A stretch of 64,000 nucleotides of DNA, from NCBI RefSeq assembly GCF_003363155.1, contig NZ_QRBE01000002.1:503753-567752 (forward strand), written 5' to 3'. The notes under the pieces are model-generated. The model searched no databases, had not been told where the DNA came from, and was given only the letters and a program-made list of their open reading frames with translations. The stretch comes from Dyella monticola. GTDB taxonomy: Bacteria > Pseudomonadota > Gammaproteobacteria > Xanthomonadales > Rhodanobacteraceae. How positions within the stretch are numbered: the stretch's first letter is position 1; every line of letters starts with the position of its first letter. This document shows positions 50,481 to 59,302 of this stretch, piece by piece. The translations under genes and the position numbers were made by a program.

Positions 50481-51220
50481 CGCGCACTCCTTTGACGCAA
50501 TGCTTCGAACAGAACAACGCCCGTAGCCACGGATACGTTGAGGCTTTCCATCGAACCGGGCATGGGGATCTTCGCCACGAAATCGCAGGTTTCGCGGGTA
50601 AGTCGACGCAAGCCCTCGCCTTCGCTGCCAAGCACCAGCGCCACGGGTCCCTTGAGGTCGATGTCGTAAATGGATTGTTCGGTATCACCAGCAAGCCCGG
50701 TGATCCACACCCCGGCATCCTTCAATGCACGCAGGGCACGTGCAAGATTCGTGGCCGCGACCAGTGGCACGCGATCGACGCCACCGGCGGATGCGCGACG
50801 CACCACCGGCGTAATGCCTACCGCACGATCTTTCGGCACGATCACTGCCGTAACACGGGCCGCCGCGGCGCTACGCAGACATGCACCCAGGTTATGCGGG
50901 TCGGTGACGCCATCCAGCACCAATACCAAGGCATCGCTGCCCGCATTTTCCAAGAGTTCCGGCAAATCATGCTCGGTAGCAAGCGGTGGCGCCTGATAAA
51001 GGGCGACGACGCCCTGATGCCTTGCTTCGCCGGCCACACGATCGAGCTGTTCGCGCGGACGGTGGTGCACGGGTATTTTCAGCGCCTTGGCCTTCTCCGC
51101 CAATTCATGCACGCGCGCGTTGCGCTGGCCGTTTTCCACCAGCACTTCGCGCACGCGTTCGGCGTCGTTGGCCAACGCGCCTTCGACCGGGTTGATCCCG
51201 ACGATCCAACTTTCACTCAT
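50477..51220 (-). CDS. rlmB: 23S rRNA (guanosine-2'-O-)-methyltransferase RlmB
   Basis: RlmB methylates the ribose of G2251 in 23S rRNA. The 247-aa SPOUT enzyme has an N-terminal substrate-binding domain. The knotted catalytic domain has DGVTDPHNLGACLRSA, VLGSEGEGLRRL and the SAM/knot motif IPMPGSMESLNVSVATGV. It overlaps rnr by four bases. Confidence 0.95.
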   Translation of the reverse strand: MSESWIVGINPVEGALANDAERVREVLVENGQRNARVHELAEKAKALKIPVHHRPREQLDRVAGEARHQGVVALYQAPPLATEHDLPELLENAGSDALVLVLDGVTDPHNLGACLRSAAAARVTAVIVPKDRAVGITPVVRRASAGGVDRVPLVAATNLARALRALKDAGVWITGLAGDTEQSIYDIDLKGPVALVLGSEGEGLRRLTRETCDFVAKIPMPGSMESLNVSVATGVVLFEALRQRSAR

Positions 51221-53823
51221 CGTTTGCCTTTCGGTTTCGTGGTGCGGCTTTTTGCTACCGCCCGCGGTTTGCGTTTAGCGGCCGGCGCACGTTCAGCCGC
51301 CTTGGCCTTGGTAGGCTTGCCGGCGACGTTGCCTGCGGCCTTCCTGGTCGTGGTCCTGGTGCCCTGCTTTTTCCCACCAACGTTATCGCGCGCGGGTAGC
51401 GGCGGAAGCGAGGGAAGCGGCTTGCGGCCCGAAGGAAGCGAATAGCGCTCGCCTGCCGCCGCCTCATCGTAAGCCCGCGGCGTGGACGGCGGAACGAATA
51501 CCTGTGTCGCTTCGGGCGCCTTCTTTCTTGTGGGCTGCATCAGGCGGAAATCGATCTTGCGATCTTCCAGGCTGGCGCGCAGCACCTGCACGCGCACGTG
51601 ATCGCCCAGACGGAACTGCAGGCCGCTGCGTTCGCCCTTCAGCAGATGGCGAATGGGATCGAAGTGATAGTAGTCGTTGGACAACTGGCTGATATGCACG
51701 AGCCCTGACACCTTCGATTCATCCAGCTCCACGAACAAGCCGAACGAGGTTACGCCCGTGACGACACCTTCAAATTCCTCGCCGACGTGCTTGGCCATCC
51801 AGGCGCAACGGAAGCGCTCATCCACATCCCGCTCGGCTTCTTCGGCACGACGCTCACGTTGTGAGCAGTGCACAGCCATCGCCGCCATCGTCGCGTCGCT
51901 GTAGTGATAGGCAGAGGGTTTACCACCCTTCAAAGCATGACGGATCGCCCGATGCACCAGCAAATCCGGATAACGGCGAATCGGCGAGGTGAAGTGCGCG
52001 TACGCCTCCAGCGCCAGGCCGAAGTGACCGCGGTTATCGGGCTGATAGGCGGCCATACTCTGCGCGCGCAGCAGCACGGATTGAATCAGCTCGCGCTCGG
52101 GGCGATCTTTCACCATGCGCAGCACGTCGGCGAAATCGCCCGGCGTTACATCTTCCAGCGGCGGCATGCGCAACTTGAACTCGCGCAGGAACTGCTGCAG
52201 GTCTTCGTATTTTTCGGCCGGCGGAGGCTCATGCGCGCGGTAGAGCGCGGGAATCTTTCGCTTGGATAGAAACTCGGCCGCCTGCACGTTGGCGGCGATC
52301 ATGCATTCTTCGATCAGCTTATGCGCGTCGTTGCGTACCACGGCGCCCACGGCCTGCACTTCGCCGGTCTGATCGAGGCGAAATTTCACTTCTGGCGTCT
52401 CGAAATCGATCGCACCGCGACGGCGGCGCTGTTCGGCCATCGCCTTGTACAAGGCATGCAGGTTTTCCAGTTGCGGCAGAACATCGGCAAGCTCGTGGCG
52501 CGCGTCGGCCTCGCGCAGACCGACGGCCTGCCACACTTTGTCGTATGTGAGGCGCGCATGCGAAAGCATCACGGCGTCATAGAACTTGGATTTCGTTACC
52601 TCGCCGGTGGCATCCACCTGCATGTCGCACACCATGCACAGGCGTTCCACCTTCGGGTTGAGCGAGCAAATGCCGTTGGACAAGGTTTCTGGCAGCATCG
52701 GCACGACGAAGCCAGGAAAGTAGGTGGATGTGCTGCGCTCATAGGCTTCCTTGTCGAGCGCGCTGTCGACGGGTACGTAGTGCGACACATCGGCGATCGC
52801 CACCACCAACCGCCAGCCGCCACCGCGCCTGGGTTCGGCGTAGACGGCATCATCGAAATCGCGCGCATCCGCACCATCGATAGTGACCAGCGGCAGCTTG
52901 CGCAGATCGGTGCGGCCTTCGCGCTCGGCGGGCGTCACCTCCGGCTCCACCTCTTCCGCTTCGCGCAACACTTGCGGCGGCCATTCGTGCGGCAGGTCGT
53001 AACTGGCGATGGCCATGTCCACTAACAAGGACGGCTGCAAGCGCTCGCCCAGCACGGTGCGGATGACGCCCAGCGGGCCACGATAGGCGGCCGGCGGGTC
53101 GGTGATTTCCGCCACCACGATCTGCCCGGATCGCGCGCCGCGCTCCTGCCCCGGCGCGATCATCACGTCCTGATGCAGGCGGCGATCGTCCGGCACCACC
53201 AGGGTGACGCCATTCTCGATCACCACCCTGCCAACCAGTCGCGGCGAGCGCCGCTGCAGTACTTCAACGATGGAGCCCTGCCGCCGCCCACGTCGGTCCA
53301 TACCCACCACGCTGGCGAGCACGCGATCGCCATGCAGCACGCTGCGCATCTGATAAGGCGAGAGGTAAAGATCGTCGCCACCTTCGTCCGGCCGCAGGAA
53401 CCCATAGCCTTCGGCATTGGCCAGCACCACGCCCGGAATCAGGTCCAGCTTGCGGGCCGGCGCATAACCATCGCGTCGGCCAAGCAACAACTGACCGTCA
53501 CGCACCATCGCGGTGAGGCGCTTGGTTAAGGCGGCAATGCTGTATTCGTCATCGAGCTTAAGCGCCTCGGCGATGCGCGCCTGGGTCAGCAACTCACCCC
53601 GCTCTTCGAGCAGCGCGAGAATGGCCTCGCGGCTGGGAATGGGCCGCTCGTAGCGCTGGGCTTCACGGTCCGCGAAAGGATCGTGCCGCCCCTTGAACAC
53701 CTCCTCGCCTGCGTCGGAACGACGACTGCGACGCGTCGTTCGGGGAGCGCCCGCATGGATATTGGGGGGCCTGACCGCCTTGGGCGGCGCCGTGTGCTTG
53801 CCTGGTTTCTTTTTCTTGATCAC
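51217..53823 (-). CDS. rnr: Ribonuclease R
   Basis: RNase R is a processive 3'-5' exoribonuclease for structured RNA. The 868-aa protein has an HTH segment (about residues 50-120), cold-shock OB domains, the RNB core with catalytic Asp cluster in TIDGADARDFDDAVY, and a C-terminal S1 domain (VTSFGLFVELDESKVSGLV). The tail is Lys/Arg-rich. The start is GTG (53823). Order with rlmB is as in many gammaproteobacteria. Confidence 0.96.
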   Translation of the reverse strand: MIKKKKPGKHTAPPKAVRPPNIHAGAPRTTRRSRRSDAGEEVFKGRHDPFADREAQRYERPIPSREAILALLEERGELLTQARIAEALKLDDEYSIAALTKRLTAMVRDGQLLLGRRDGYAPARKLDLIPGVVLANAEGYGFLRPDEGGDDLYLSPYQMRSVLHGDRVLASVVGMDRRGRRQGSIVEVLQRRSPRLVGRVVIENGVTLVVPDDRRLHQDVMIAPGQERGARSGQIVVAEITDPPAAYRGPLGVIRTVLGERLQPSLLVDMAIASYDLPHEWPPQVLREAEEVEPEVTPAEREGRTDLRKLPLVTIDGADARDFDDAVYAEPRRGGGWRLVVAIADVSHYVPVDSALDKEAYERSTSTYFPGFVVPMLPETLSNGICSLNPKVERLCMVCDMQVDATGEVTKSKFYDAVMLSHARLTYDKVWQAVGLREADARHELADVLPQLENLHALYKAMAEQRRRRGAIDFETPEVKFRLDQTGEVQAVGAVVRNDAHKLIEECMIAANVQAAEFLSKRKIPALYRAHEPPPAEKYEDLQQFLREFKLRMPPLEDVTPGDFADVLRMVKDRPERELIQSVLLRAQSMAAYQPDNRGHFGLALEAYAHFTSPIRRYPDLLVHRAIRHALKGGKPSAYHYSDATMAAMAVHCSQRERRAEEAERDVDERFRCAWMAKHVGEEFEGVVTGVTSFGLFVELDESKVSGLVHISQLSNDYYHFDPIRHLLKGERSGLQFRLGDHVRVQVLRASLEDRKIDFRLMQPTRKKAPEATQVFVPPSTPRAYDEAAAGERYSLPSGRKPLPSLPPLPARDNVGGKKQGTRTTTRKAAGNVAGKPTKAKAAERAPAAKRKPRAVAKSRTTKPKGKR

Positions 53824-53905
53824 GTCCTAGTATGGCCTTGATGGATGCCTTCATAAATGGTCAGCCGCACGTTGGCAGACGATGACCGCGCAATTCGACA
53901 AATTG

Positions 53906-53934
53906 TTGACAACCCTGCCCTCGACCCTTACTCT
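53906..53934 (+). promoter_or_regulatory. Putative promoter of the tRNA-Leu gene
   Basis: A perfect TTGACA (53906-53911) is followed after 17 bases by TACTCT, a weak -10, then a GC-rich discriminator (ACGCGG). It lies about 40 bases before the tRNA. The strong -35 supports the call. Confidence 0.55.
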
Positions 53935-53972
53935 ACGCGGCTCGCACAGCCCGAAAGGCGCGAGCGACACCT

Positions 53973-54057
<85 letters not shown>

Positions 54058-54067
54058 AACATCAAAG

Positions 54068-54097
54068 GCCAAGGCATCGAGCAGCCTTGGCTTTTTT
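54068..54097 (+). terminator. Terminator after tRNA-Leu
   Basis: GCCAAGGC pairs with GCCTTGGC around an 8-base loop, followed by six T. It ends the tRNA-Leu transcript. Confidence 0.88.
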
Positions 54098-54139
54098 GTT
54101 TCCAGAGTCTGAATGACCCGCGCATCCACCCATACACAT

Positions 54140-54656
54140 TCACTCGGCGCGATGGCCGTCCATGTACGCTTCGTGCTCCGCGAAGAACATCTCCTTCGCT
54201 GCGAGCAGCAACTCTTTCCCACCATCCACCGTGCCCGATGCCGGCACTCCCGTTTGTCTGGCGAAGCGTCATCGCCACAGAGATAACTGATGCGACAGCT
54301 TTTGGTGGATCGATGAAACACGTGCCTGTCAGCGACGCACTGTAAAAGACATTCAACCTGTTCCACCTTGTGAGTGGCGCACCATGTGCTGCGCACGCAA
54401 GGAATCTGGCTGACCGACCCACCGGATCCATGCTGCGGTTTCTATCGGCAAACTGACGTTTCGTCCGTGCTCACCACACTCCATCATCAGGATCACGCTG
54501 CGTTGCCATCGCACTGCGCATAGTGCGGAGCAATTCGTCGTCGAAGCTGATGTAGAAACCAACCGAGCTACTCAATCCCGTTGAGTGAACGTCAGCAAGC
54601 TCGGATGTAATGGGAACGACGGTCGGGCGTGGCAGCGGCTGCTGAGGGACAACCAT
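54140..54656 (-). pseudogene. Degraded ORF with several frame changes
   Basis: Coding-like segments occur in different minus-strand frames. The 5' part (from 54656) reads MVVPQQPLPRPTV...FDDELLRTMRSA and stops after 61 codons. The 3' part ends at 54140 with a helical KELLLAAKEMFFAEHEAYM segment, preceded in another frame by PPKAVASVISVAMTLRQ. Joining them needs at least two frameshifts. I cannot name the family. The degraded state beside a tRNA fits an old insertion. The reading is tentative; it could be non-coding. Confidence 0.38.
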
Positions 54657-55596
54657 GAGTAAGCCTGGATTGAATAATCCGGCTTCGAATAAGCCGGCGT
54701 TTGAAGATGGGCACTTCTATTCTCCCATTGTGAGTCAGCGAGAGGTTGCCGCAGATAAAACTCGCATCTGGCAAAAAAGAGCGAGATTGCCTGCCATCGA
54801 CCTTAACCCACCCCTTCATCGAGAGCTTCTCCATCATCGCTTTCCCGCACTCGTGGATGGCTTTGATTACCCCACAACAGGCGTCGACGATTCAGAGCTC
54901 AATCGCTTCTACGAAGATAACGGACAGTTTGAAAATCTCGATCCAAGAGTACTCTTTTGCATGATGCGTATGCTCAGGCCCAAGCGAATCGTTGAGGTCG
55001 GATCGGGCTATTCCACCTTGCTAATGATGGATGTGAATGAACGTTTTCTTGGCAGCGAGGTTCACATCACCTCCATTGAACCTTACCCGCGCCCCTTCCT
55101 ACCCATAGCAGAGGTAAATGGAAGGATCAGGCTTCTACGCCATCGCGCACAAGATGTCGACATGCCCATTTTCGATCAATTGCGTGAGGGGGACATACTC
55201 TTTATCGACTCATCGCATGTCTCCAAGACAGGCAGTGATGTAAACCACCTATTTTTGGACGTACTCCCTCGCTTGCATCATGGCGTATACGTCCACATCC
55301 ACGACATCTTCCTACCCTGGGAGTATCCGGAGGAATGGGTCATCAAGGAGGGTAGATCCTGGAACGAGCAGTATTTGCTCAATGCATTCCTTCAATTCAA
55401 TAAGGAGTTCCGTGTGATATTTGGTGCATGCTATGCATCAAGGCAATTCCCCGATGCCGTAAAGAAGCTGACGGGTATCCGCCACCCGGGCGGCGGAAGT
55501 TTCTGGATGCGCCGTCGGCGGCCAGTCGGAGCACTTGCACCCACCGTCCGAAGAGTGCTTGCAGACTTTCGAAAGCAGGGATACTGGCGCCCCTAG
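54655..55596 (+). CDS. Class I SAM-dependent methyltransferase
   Basis: The 313-aa protein has the SAM-binding motif VEVGSGYSTL (residues 113-122), the acidic Glu at the end of strand 2 in SIEPYP, and ILFIDSSHVSK as motif III. These fit the methyltransferase-24 type. Its substrate is unknown. GAGGG lies about eight bases before the ATG. It looks lower in GC than its neighbours, which suggests transfer. It lies between the tRNA-Leu and the T6SS genes and converges with tssE. Confidence 0.85.
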   Translation: MSKPGLNNPASNKPAFEDGHFYSPIVSQREVAADKTRIWQKRARLPAIDLNPPLHRELLHHRFPALVDGFDYPTTGVDDSELNRFYEDNGQFENLDPRVLFCMMRMLRPKRIVEVGSGYSTLLMMDVNERFLGSEVHITSIEPYPRPFLPIAEVNGRIRLLRHRAQDVDMPIFDQLREGDILFIDSSHVSKTGSDVNHLFLDVLPRLHHGVYVHIHDIFLPWEYPEEWVIKEGRSWNEQYLLNAFLQFNKEFRVIFGACYASRQFPDAVKKLTGIRHPGGGSFWMRRRRPVGALAPTVRRVLADFRKQGYWRP

Positions 55597-55657
55597 ATCC
55601 AACCCCAGGCCTCCGATGCACTCGGACCACCAGCGGCCCCATACATAGGCCCGCAAC

Positions 55658-56092
55658 TCAACCCCGCTCCAATTCGCTCTTAAGCAGCGTAAGGCGCGTC
55701 TTGCCATCTGGAAGAAAATGGGTACCGAAGCGTACCAATCCCGTCTGCTGCAGATGGCATGTCAACATAACATTCAAGAGCACGCCTGGCTGGGCGTCGG
55801 CGATTTCGATGTCGATAGCCTTCAACCTGGGCTCGTATTTCAGGAGGGTTTGTTCCATCACCCGCTTGAGCCGCAAGGTGGAGGCGGGAAGATCGCGGTA
55901 GACCTCGGTCAAATCGTCCAAACCGTAGTCGGGTATATGCAGCAAACCGTTGCGGCGACTATTGAGGATGCGTTGGATGTTGTCCTGCACCGAAAGGAAG
56001 GTTTGCGTCGCGGGGTCAAAATCGTCTACCGCAGTACCGTTAGCGAAATGCCCTGTTATTTTTTCGAACAACCCGGGGCCACTTCGGTTCAT
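55658..56092 (-). CDS. tssE: T6SS baseplate subunit TssE
   Basis: TssE is the gp25-like baseplate wedge protein that helps start sheath assembly. The 144-aa form begins MNRSGPGLFEKITGHF at 56092, with AGGAG upstream. It has the family pattern VQDNIQRILNSRRNGLLHIPDYGL and EPRLKAIDIEIAD. The frame stays open to 56191 but is not needed. It is the last T6SS gene on this strand. Confidence 0.93.
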   Translation of the reverse strand: MNRSGPGLFEKITGHFANGTAVDDFDPATQTFLSVQDNIQRILNSRRNGLLHIPDYGLDDLTEVYRDLPASTLRLKRVMEQTLLKYEPRLKAIDIEIADAQPGVLLNVMLTCHLQQTGLVRFGTHFLPDGKTRLTLLKSELERG

Positions 56093-56103
56093 GCAAATAG
56101 CTC

Positions 56104-56367
56104 CTAAGCGGACTTGAGATCGATGGTCATGCCTTCTTCTTCGGTGTAACCAAGCCGAAGCTCCGGTGACCACTGTCGTTGCGTGCCGCACACCGGCAAT
56201 TCTGGTGAAGGCGCCGGCAAAATCTGCCGACCGAACAGATTGTTGGTGTCGCGGGCACCGGAGTCGGATAATTGACAGGCATCCACAAGGGCGGCCACCA
56301 ACATCTCATCGCACATGATTTTCGCCCCGAGAGGATTTAGGATTGTGGGAAAATCGCGCGCCGCCAT
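56104..56367 (-). CDS. Uncharacterised small protein between hcp and tssE
   Basis: The 87-aa product starts MAARDFPTILNPLGAKIM and contains LVAALVDACQL and PELRLGYTEEEGMTI. It has no signal or membrane helix. Its place between hcp and tssE, in the same direction and with short gaps, makes a T6SS role likely. It might be a baseplate, adaptor or regulatory factor. I do not recognise the family. Confidence 0.65.
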   Translation of the reverse strand: MAARDFPTILNPLGAKIMCDEMLVAALVDACQLSDSGARDTNNLFGRQILPAPSPELPVCGTQRQWSPELRLGYTEEEGMTIDLKSA

Positions 56368-56452
56368 AACGCTCTCAGATAGTCAGTGCGACGCCTGAGC
56401 CATACGATCTCAGGCGTGGATGCGCGCGCAACGGTCGTTGCACGGTTAAATC

Positions 56453-56938
56453 TCAAGAACGCTCGTTCCAAGTATCGGCGTGAACGATGTTGCCATCTTT
56501 ATACGCCCAGGTAATTTTTTCGTAGCGCAATTCCACTTCCTCAATATGATTATGTTTCTCATAGTCCGGATTCTTGATGTCGAGCATTTTCGGTTTAACG
56601 GCCACCACCTTCACATTGTCAAGTTTGGTGTTGAAGTATTCCTTTTCCTTGCCTGCGTCATCGATCTTGTACCACCTGACCTCTGCAGACTTAAGCGTTT
56701 GACCACTAGTCACGGCTTTATACAGATACGGCGTGGACGCATCCGTTTCCTTGGTTAGTGTAATTGCCTTGTGCACACGCGTGCCCGTCAGCTTGCCGGT
56801 GTTTCCATCTGTGGGTATGTGAATACCGTGATCGAAGGCGATGATTTCGACGCTTCCTTCGCGACCATTCACAGTCACGGAACCTTTGATGTCAGCGCCA
56901 CCATCGTCCTTGATCCACATATATGCCGGAATTGCCAT
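56453..56938 (-). CDS. hcp: T6SS tube protein Hcp
   Basis: Hcp forms hexameric rings stacked into the secreted inner tube and can carry effectors. The 161-aa protein starts MAIPAYMWIKDDGGADIKGS at 56938 with AGGAGA upstream. It has EIIAFDHGIHIP, LTKETDASTPYLYKAVTSG and EEVELRYEKITWAYKDGNI, typical of Hcp. The frame opens to 57142 but overlaps the upstream gene. It lies 14 bases after the OmpA-like gene. Confidence 0.95.
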   Translation of the reverse strand: MAIPAYMWIKDDGGADIKGSVTVNGREGSVEIIAFDHGIHIPTDGNTGKLTGTRVHKAITLTKETDASTPYLYKAVTSGQTLKSAEVRWYKIDDAGKEKEYFNTKLDNVKVVAVKPKMLDIKNPDYEKHNHIEEVELRYEKITWAYKDGNIVHADTWNERS

Positions 56939-56952
56939 ACCACTTCTCCTTT

Positions 56953-58635
56953 TTAGGAACAGGCCGGATGGCCTTTGGTTGAGTCGCTGCCGTCGTCGCG
57001 GCAGTCGGGAATCAAGGTAATCTCGACGCGGCGATTGAGGGCGCGTCCTGCTTCGATGTCGTTGGAGGCCCTGGGTCGCGTATCGCCATAGCCCTGAATG
57101 GCAAAGCGTGTCGCCGACAAGCCTGATGCGTCGATAAGCCAATCCCGCACCGCAGCCGCGCGCGCCAGAGACAACTTAAGGTTGGCGTCGGGCGAACCCA
57201 CCGAGTCGGTATGACCGGCGATCAGCACGCGTTTGTCCGGGTGCGACTTGATCATCTCCAACACCCCAACCAGCGCACGGTTAGAACCAGGATTCAGCAC
57301 GGCGCTGCCCGTGTTGAACATCGACATGCTGTTGAGCTCGATCATGGATGGGGGTGCGGCCGGCGGCCGATAATCGGCGATTACCCTGTCAACGATGGGT
57401 ACCCACAGCGAGCCACGGTACAGGCCGAAATCAAGCCGCATTGGCACACCCGCGTTCGCGTAATGCTCCAGTTCGTCACGATCGTGCTTGATCAACGCAA
57501 GCGCATCCAACCGCACTGCATCCTGTGTCGAAGGGATGGCTTGGTAGCGTGCGAGGTTATCCGCCAACCGCTTCATCAGGGTTCGGTTCTGATCAGCAGA
57601 CGCCACCGTACCCGCACCGAAGAAAACAGTGAGCGCCATAACGGCGTGCGCGAGTGCGCGCGGCCAAGCGCGGCGTATTGGTTGACGGGGCATACCTGCA
57701 AGCAAGGCATCTGGCAATGGATAGCGTGGCGATGCGCGGCCCTTCGTTGATGCACCGGTCAGCCCCGTCAACTGGGCAACGAAACAGCCAAATGGTGCAC
57801 CGGAGACGGGCACGCCCGGCACGACCGTGACGCCGAATGCCATCACATGCAGTGGTGAGCGACCATCTGCCCATAGAGGCCAGAGCGCCTTGCTGCTCCA
57901 ACGTACCAGCGCATCAAGCAAGGCAAAGCGAAGTCCGCGGCTCTCTGGCTCGGCAGGTGACGCAGCAAGCGCGTAGCGCTGCAACCGTGATGTGAGAAAG
58001 TCGGGTAACGCATGGGCATCCAGTGGCACAGAACCGGACGTGCCGAACCACGGACACTCGCCTTTTCCCCACGGCGTTTGTGCGTACACGGCTAAACATG
58101 CCGGCAAGGTATAGCCCACTGCCCTGCTTGCCGCGCCTATCGCAGACCTCCACGGTTTCCACGCGGCGGCAGCCAACGTGTCAGCGTTGCCTTGATCGGC
58201 AGCAATCAACAAAGCAACCGCATCCGGCCCCTGTCCATTTCGCCAGCGCTTTAGGGCATCCGCCACGTGCATCAGTGTGACGGGCATATCACATCGCACC
58301 CAGATGGCCGCGTCCGTGATTCGTACGATGTCATCGCCCCATGCGCCAGACATAGCATTCGGATCACCCACGGTGATCACCAATGGTGTATGACGCTTCA
58401 GTCCTGAAGGCAATGTCCGTAGCGTGCCATTGACTTCCGTCAGTATGCGGGCCGTCGTACGTCGCCGTGTGCGTGCGCGACGCGTTATTCCAATCAGCGA
58501 TGCAGCCGTCACCAGCACCATCACTGCACCCAGCAGTAGATTCCGCTCCCCGGACCAGGGCGAGCAGTAGCCAAGCCACGTCAGGACGAGCAACGTGATC
58601 CACAGAATCTGGAGACGGTACGGATAAGCCGACAC
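56953..58635 (-). CDS. OmpA-family peptidoglycan-binding protein associated with TssL
   Basis: The 560-aa protein starts at a GTG (58635) with GAGGGA upstream, ten bases after tssL. It has two membrane helices near the N-terminus (about 9-26 and 33-51), a large middle domain, another hydrophobic helix (about 365-385) and a C-terminal OmpA domain (about 440-550). The OmpA motif AGHTDSVGSPDANLKLSLAR contains the Asp and Arg that bind peptidoglycan. It may anchor the TssJLM membrane complex to the cell wall, or replace TssL-fused or TagL-like anchors. Proteins of this type are known in some T6SS loci. Confidence 0.8.
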   Translation of the reverse strand: MSAYPYRLQILWITLLVLTWLGYCSPWSGERNLLLGAVMVLVTAASLIGITRRARTRRRTTARILTEVNGTLRTLPSGLKRHTPLVITVGDPNAMSGAWGDDIVRITDAAIWVRCDMPVTLMHVADALKRWRNGQGPDAVALLIAADQGNADTLAAAAWKPWRSAIGAASRAVGYTLPACLAVYAQTPWGKGECPWFGTSGSVPLDAHALPDFLTSRLQRYALAASPAEPESRGLRFALLDALVRWSSKALWPLWADGRSPLHVMAFGVTVVPGVPVSGAPFGCFVAQLTGLTGASTKGRASPRYPLPDALLAGMPRQPIRRAWPRALAHAVMALTVFFGAGTVASADQNRTLMKRLADNLARYQAIPSTQDAVRLDALALIKHDRDELEHYANAGVPMRLDFGLYRGSLWVPIVDRVIADYRPPAAPPSMIELNSMSMFNTGSAVLNPGSNRALVGVLEMIKSHPDKRVLIAGHTDSVGSPDANLKLSLARAAAVRDWLIDASGLSATRFAIQGYGDTRPRASNDIEAGRALNRRVEITLIPDCRDDGSDSTKGHPACS

Positions 58636-58645
58636 GCGTCTTCCC

Positions 58646-59302
58646 TCAGAGCAACAGTTGTGCGGCGGCCGCGTCAAGCCACCTGTCAAGCAACACCCAA
58701 AGCGTGACGGCGATGGCGACCGCCAGCAGCACGCAAGCCGGCAGCGACACGTTCGCGAACCAACGTTGGCGAGCTGCCGAGCGCACCACGATACCGCCCG
58801 TTGCTTCATCCGATACGCCAAGGTGCTGCTGCAGCGCCTTGATCATGGCGGCGCGCGCATCGCGCCGTTCAAGCACAAAGCGTCCTCGGAAACCCAAAAC
58901 GAGCACGGCCAAAAAAATGGCCAGCAACGTCCGCTCTGCCTGTGGCTGATGTAAGCGTTGCTGCATGCGCGCGATCAACGCTTCGCCCGCATCGTGCGTG
59001 CCGAATTCTGCCACCTGCAAGGGCTCGCGCTCCCATTCGTCACGGTCGCTGCCCTTGAGAGAACTAAGAGCAGCTTCATCCAGCAACGCACATTGCGCAT
59101 AGACGGCATCACGGATGACATCGTCCGACTGATTGTCGATTTTGAGTTCCGCACGTAGACGTTGGACCTGTGCGTGGCTCGATTGTCGCAAGTCATCAAA
59201 CGAAGGCGAAGAAGCGCCCCGTCGCAACGCCGTGACGGTTAGGGCCGTATCACGCAGTGCAATAGGTAACAGGGCGCTGCTCATGGACGTTCTGAGTGTC
59301 AT
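58646..59302 (-). CDS. tssL: T6SS inner-membrane protein TssL (DotU family)
   Basis: TssL anchors the T6SS membrane complex. The 218-aa DotU-family protein has a cytoplasmic N-terminal helical bundle (DAVYAQCALLDEAALSSL). One C-terminal membrane helix (about 185-206, ACVLLAVAIAVTLWVLL) and a short periplasmic end follow. It lacks an OmpA fusion; that function is in the next gene. The start overlaps tssK by four bases. Confidence 0.92.
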   Translation of the reverse strand: MTLRTSMSSALLPIALRDTALTVTALRRGASSPSFDDLRQSSHAQVQRLRAELKIDNQSDDVIRDAVYAQCALLDEAALSSLKGSDRDEWEREPLQVAEFGTHDAGEALIARMQQRLHQPQAERTLLAIFLAVLVLGFRGRFVLERRDARAAMIKALQQHLGVSDEATGGIVVRSAARQRWFANVSLPACVLLAVAIAVTLWVLLDRWLDAAAAQLLL

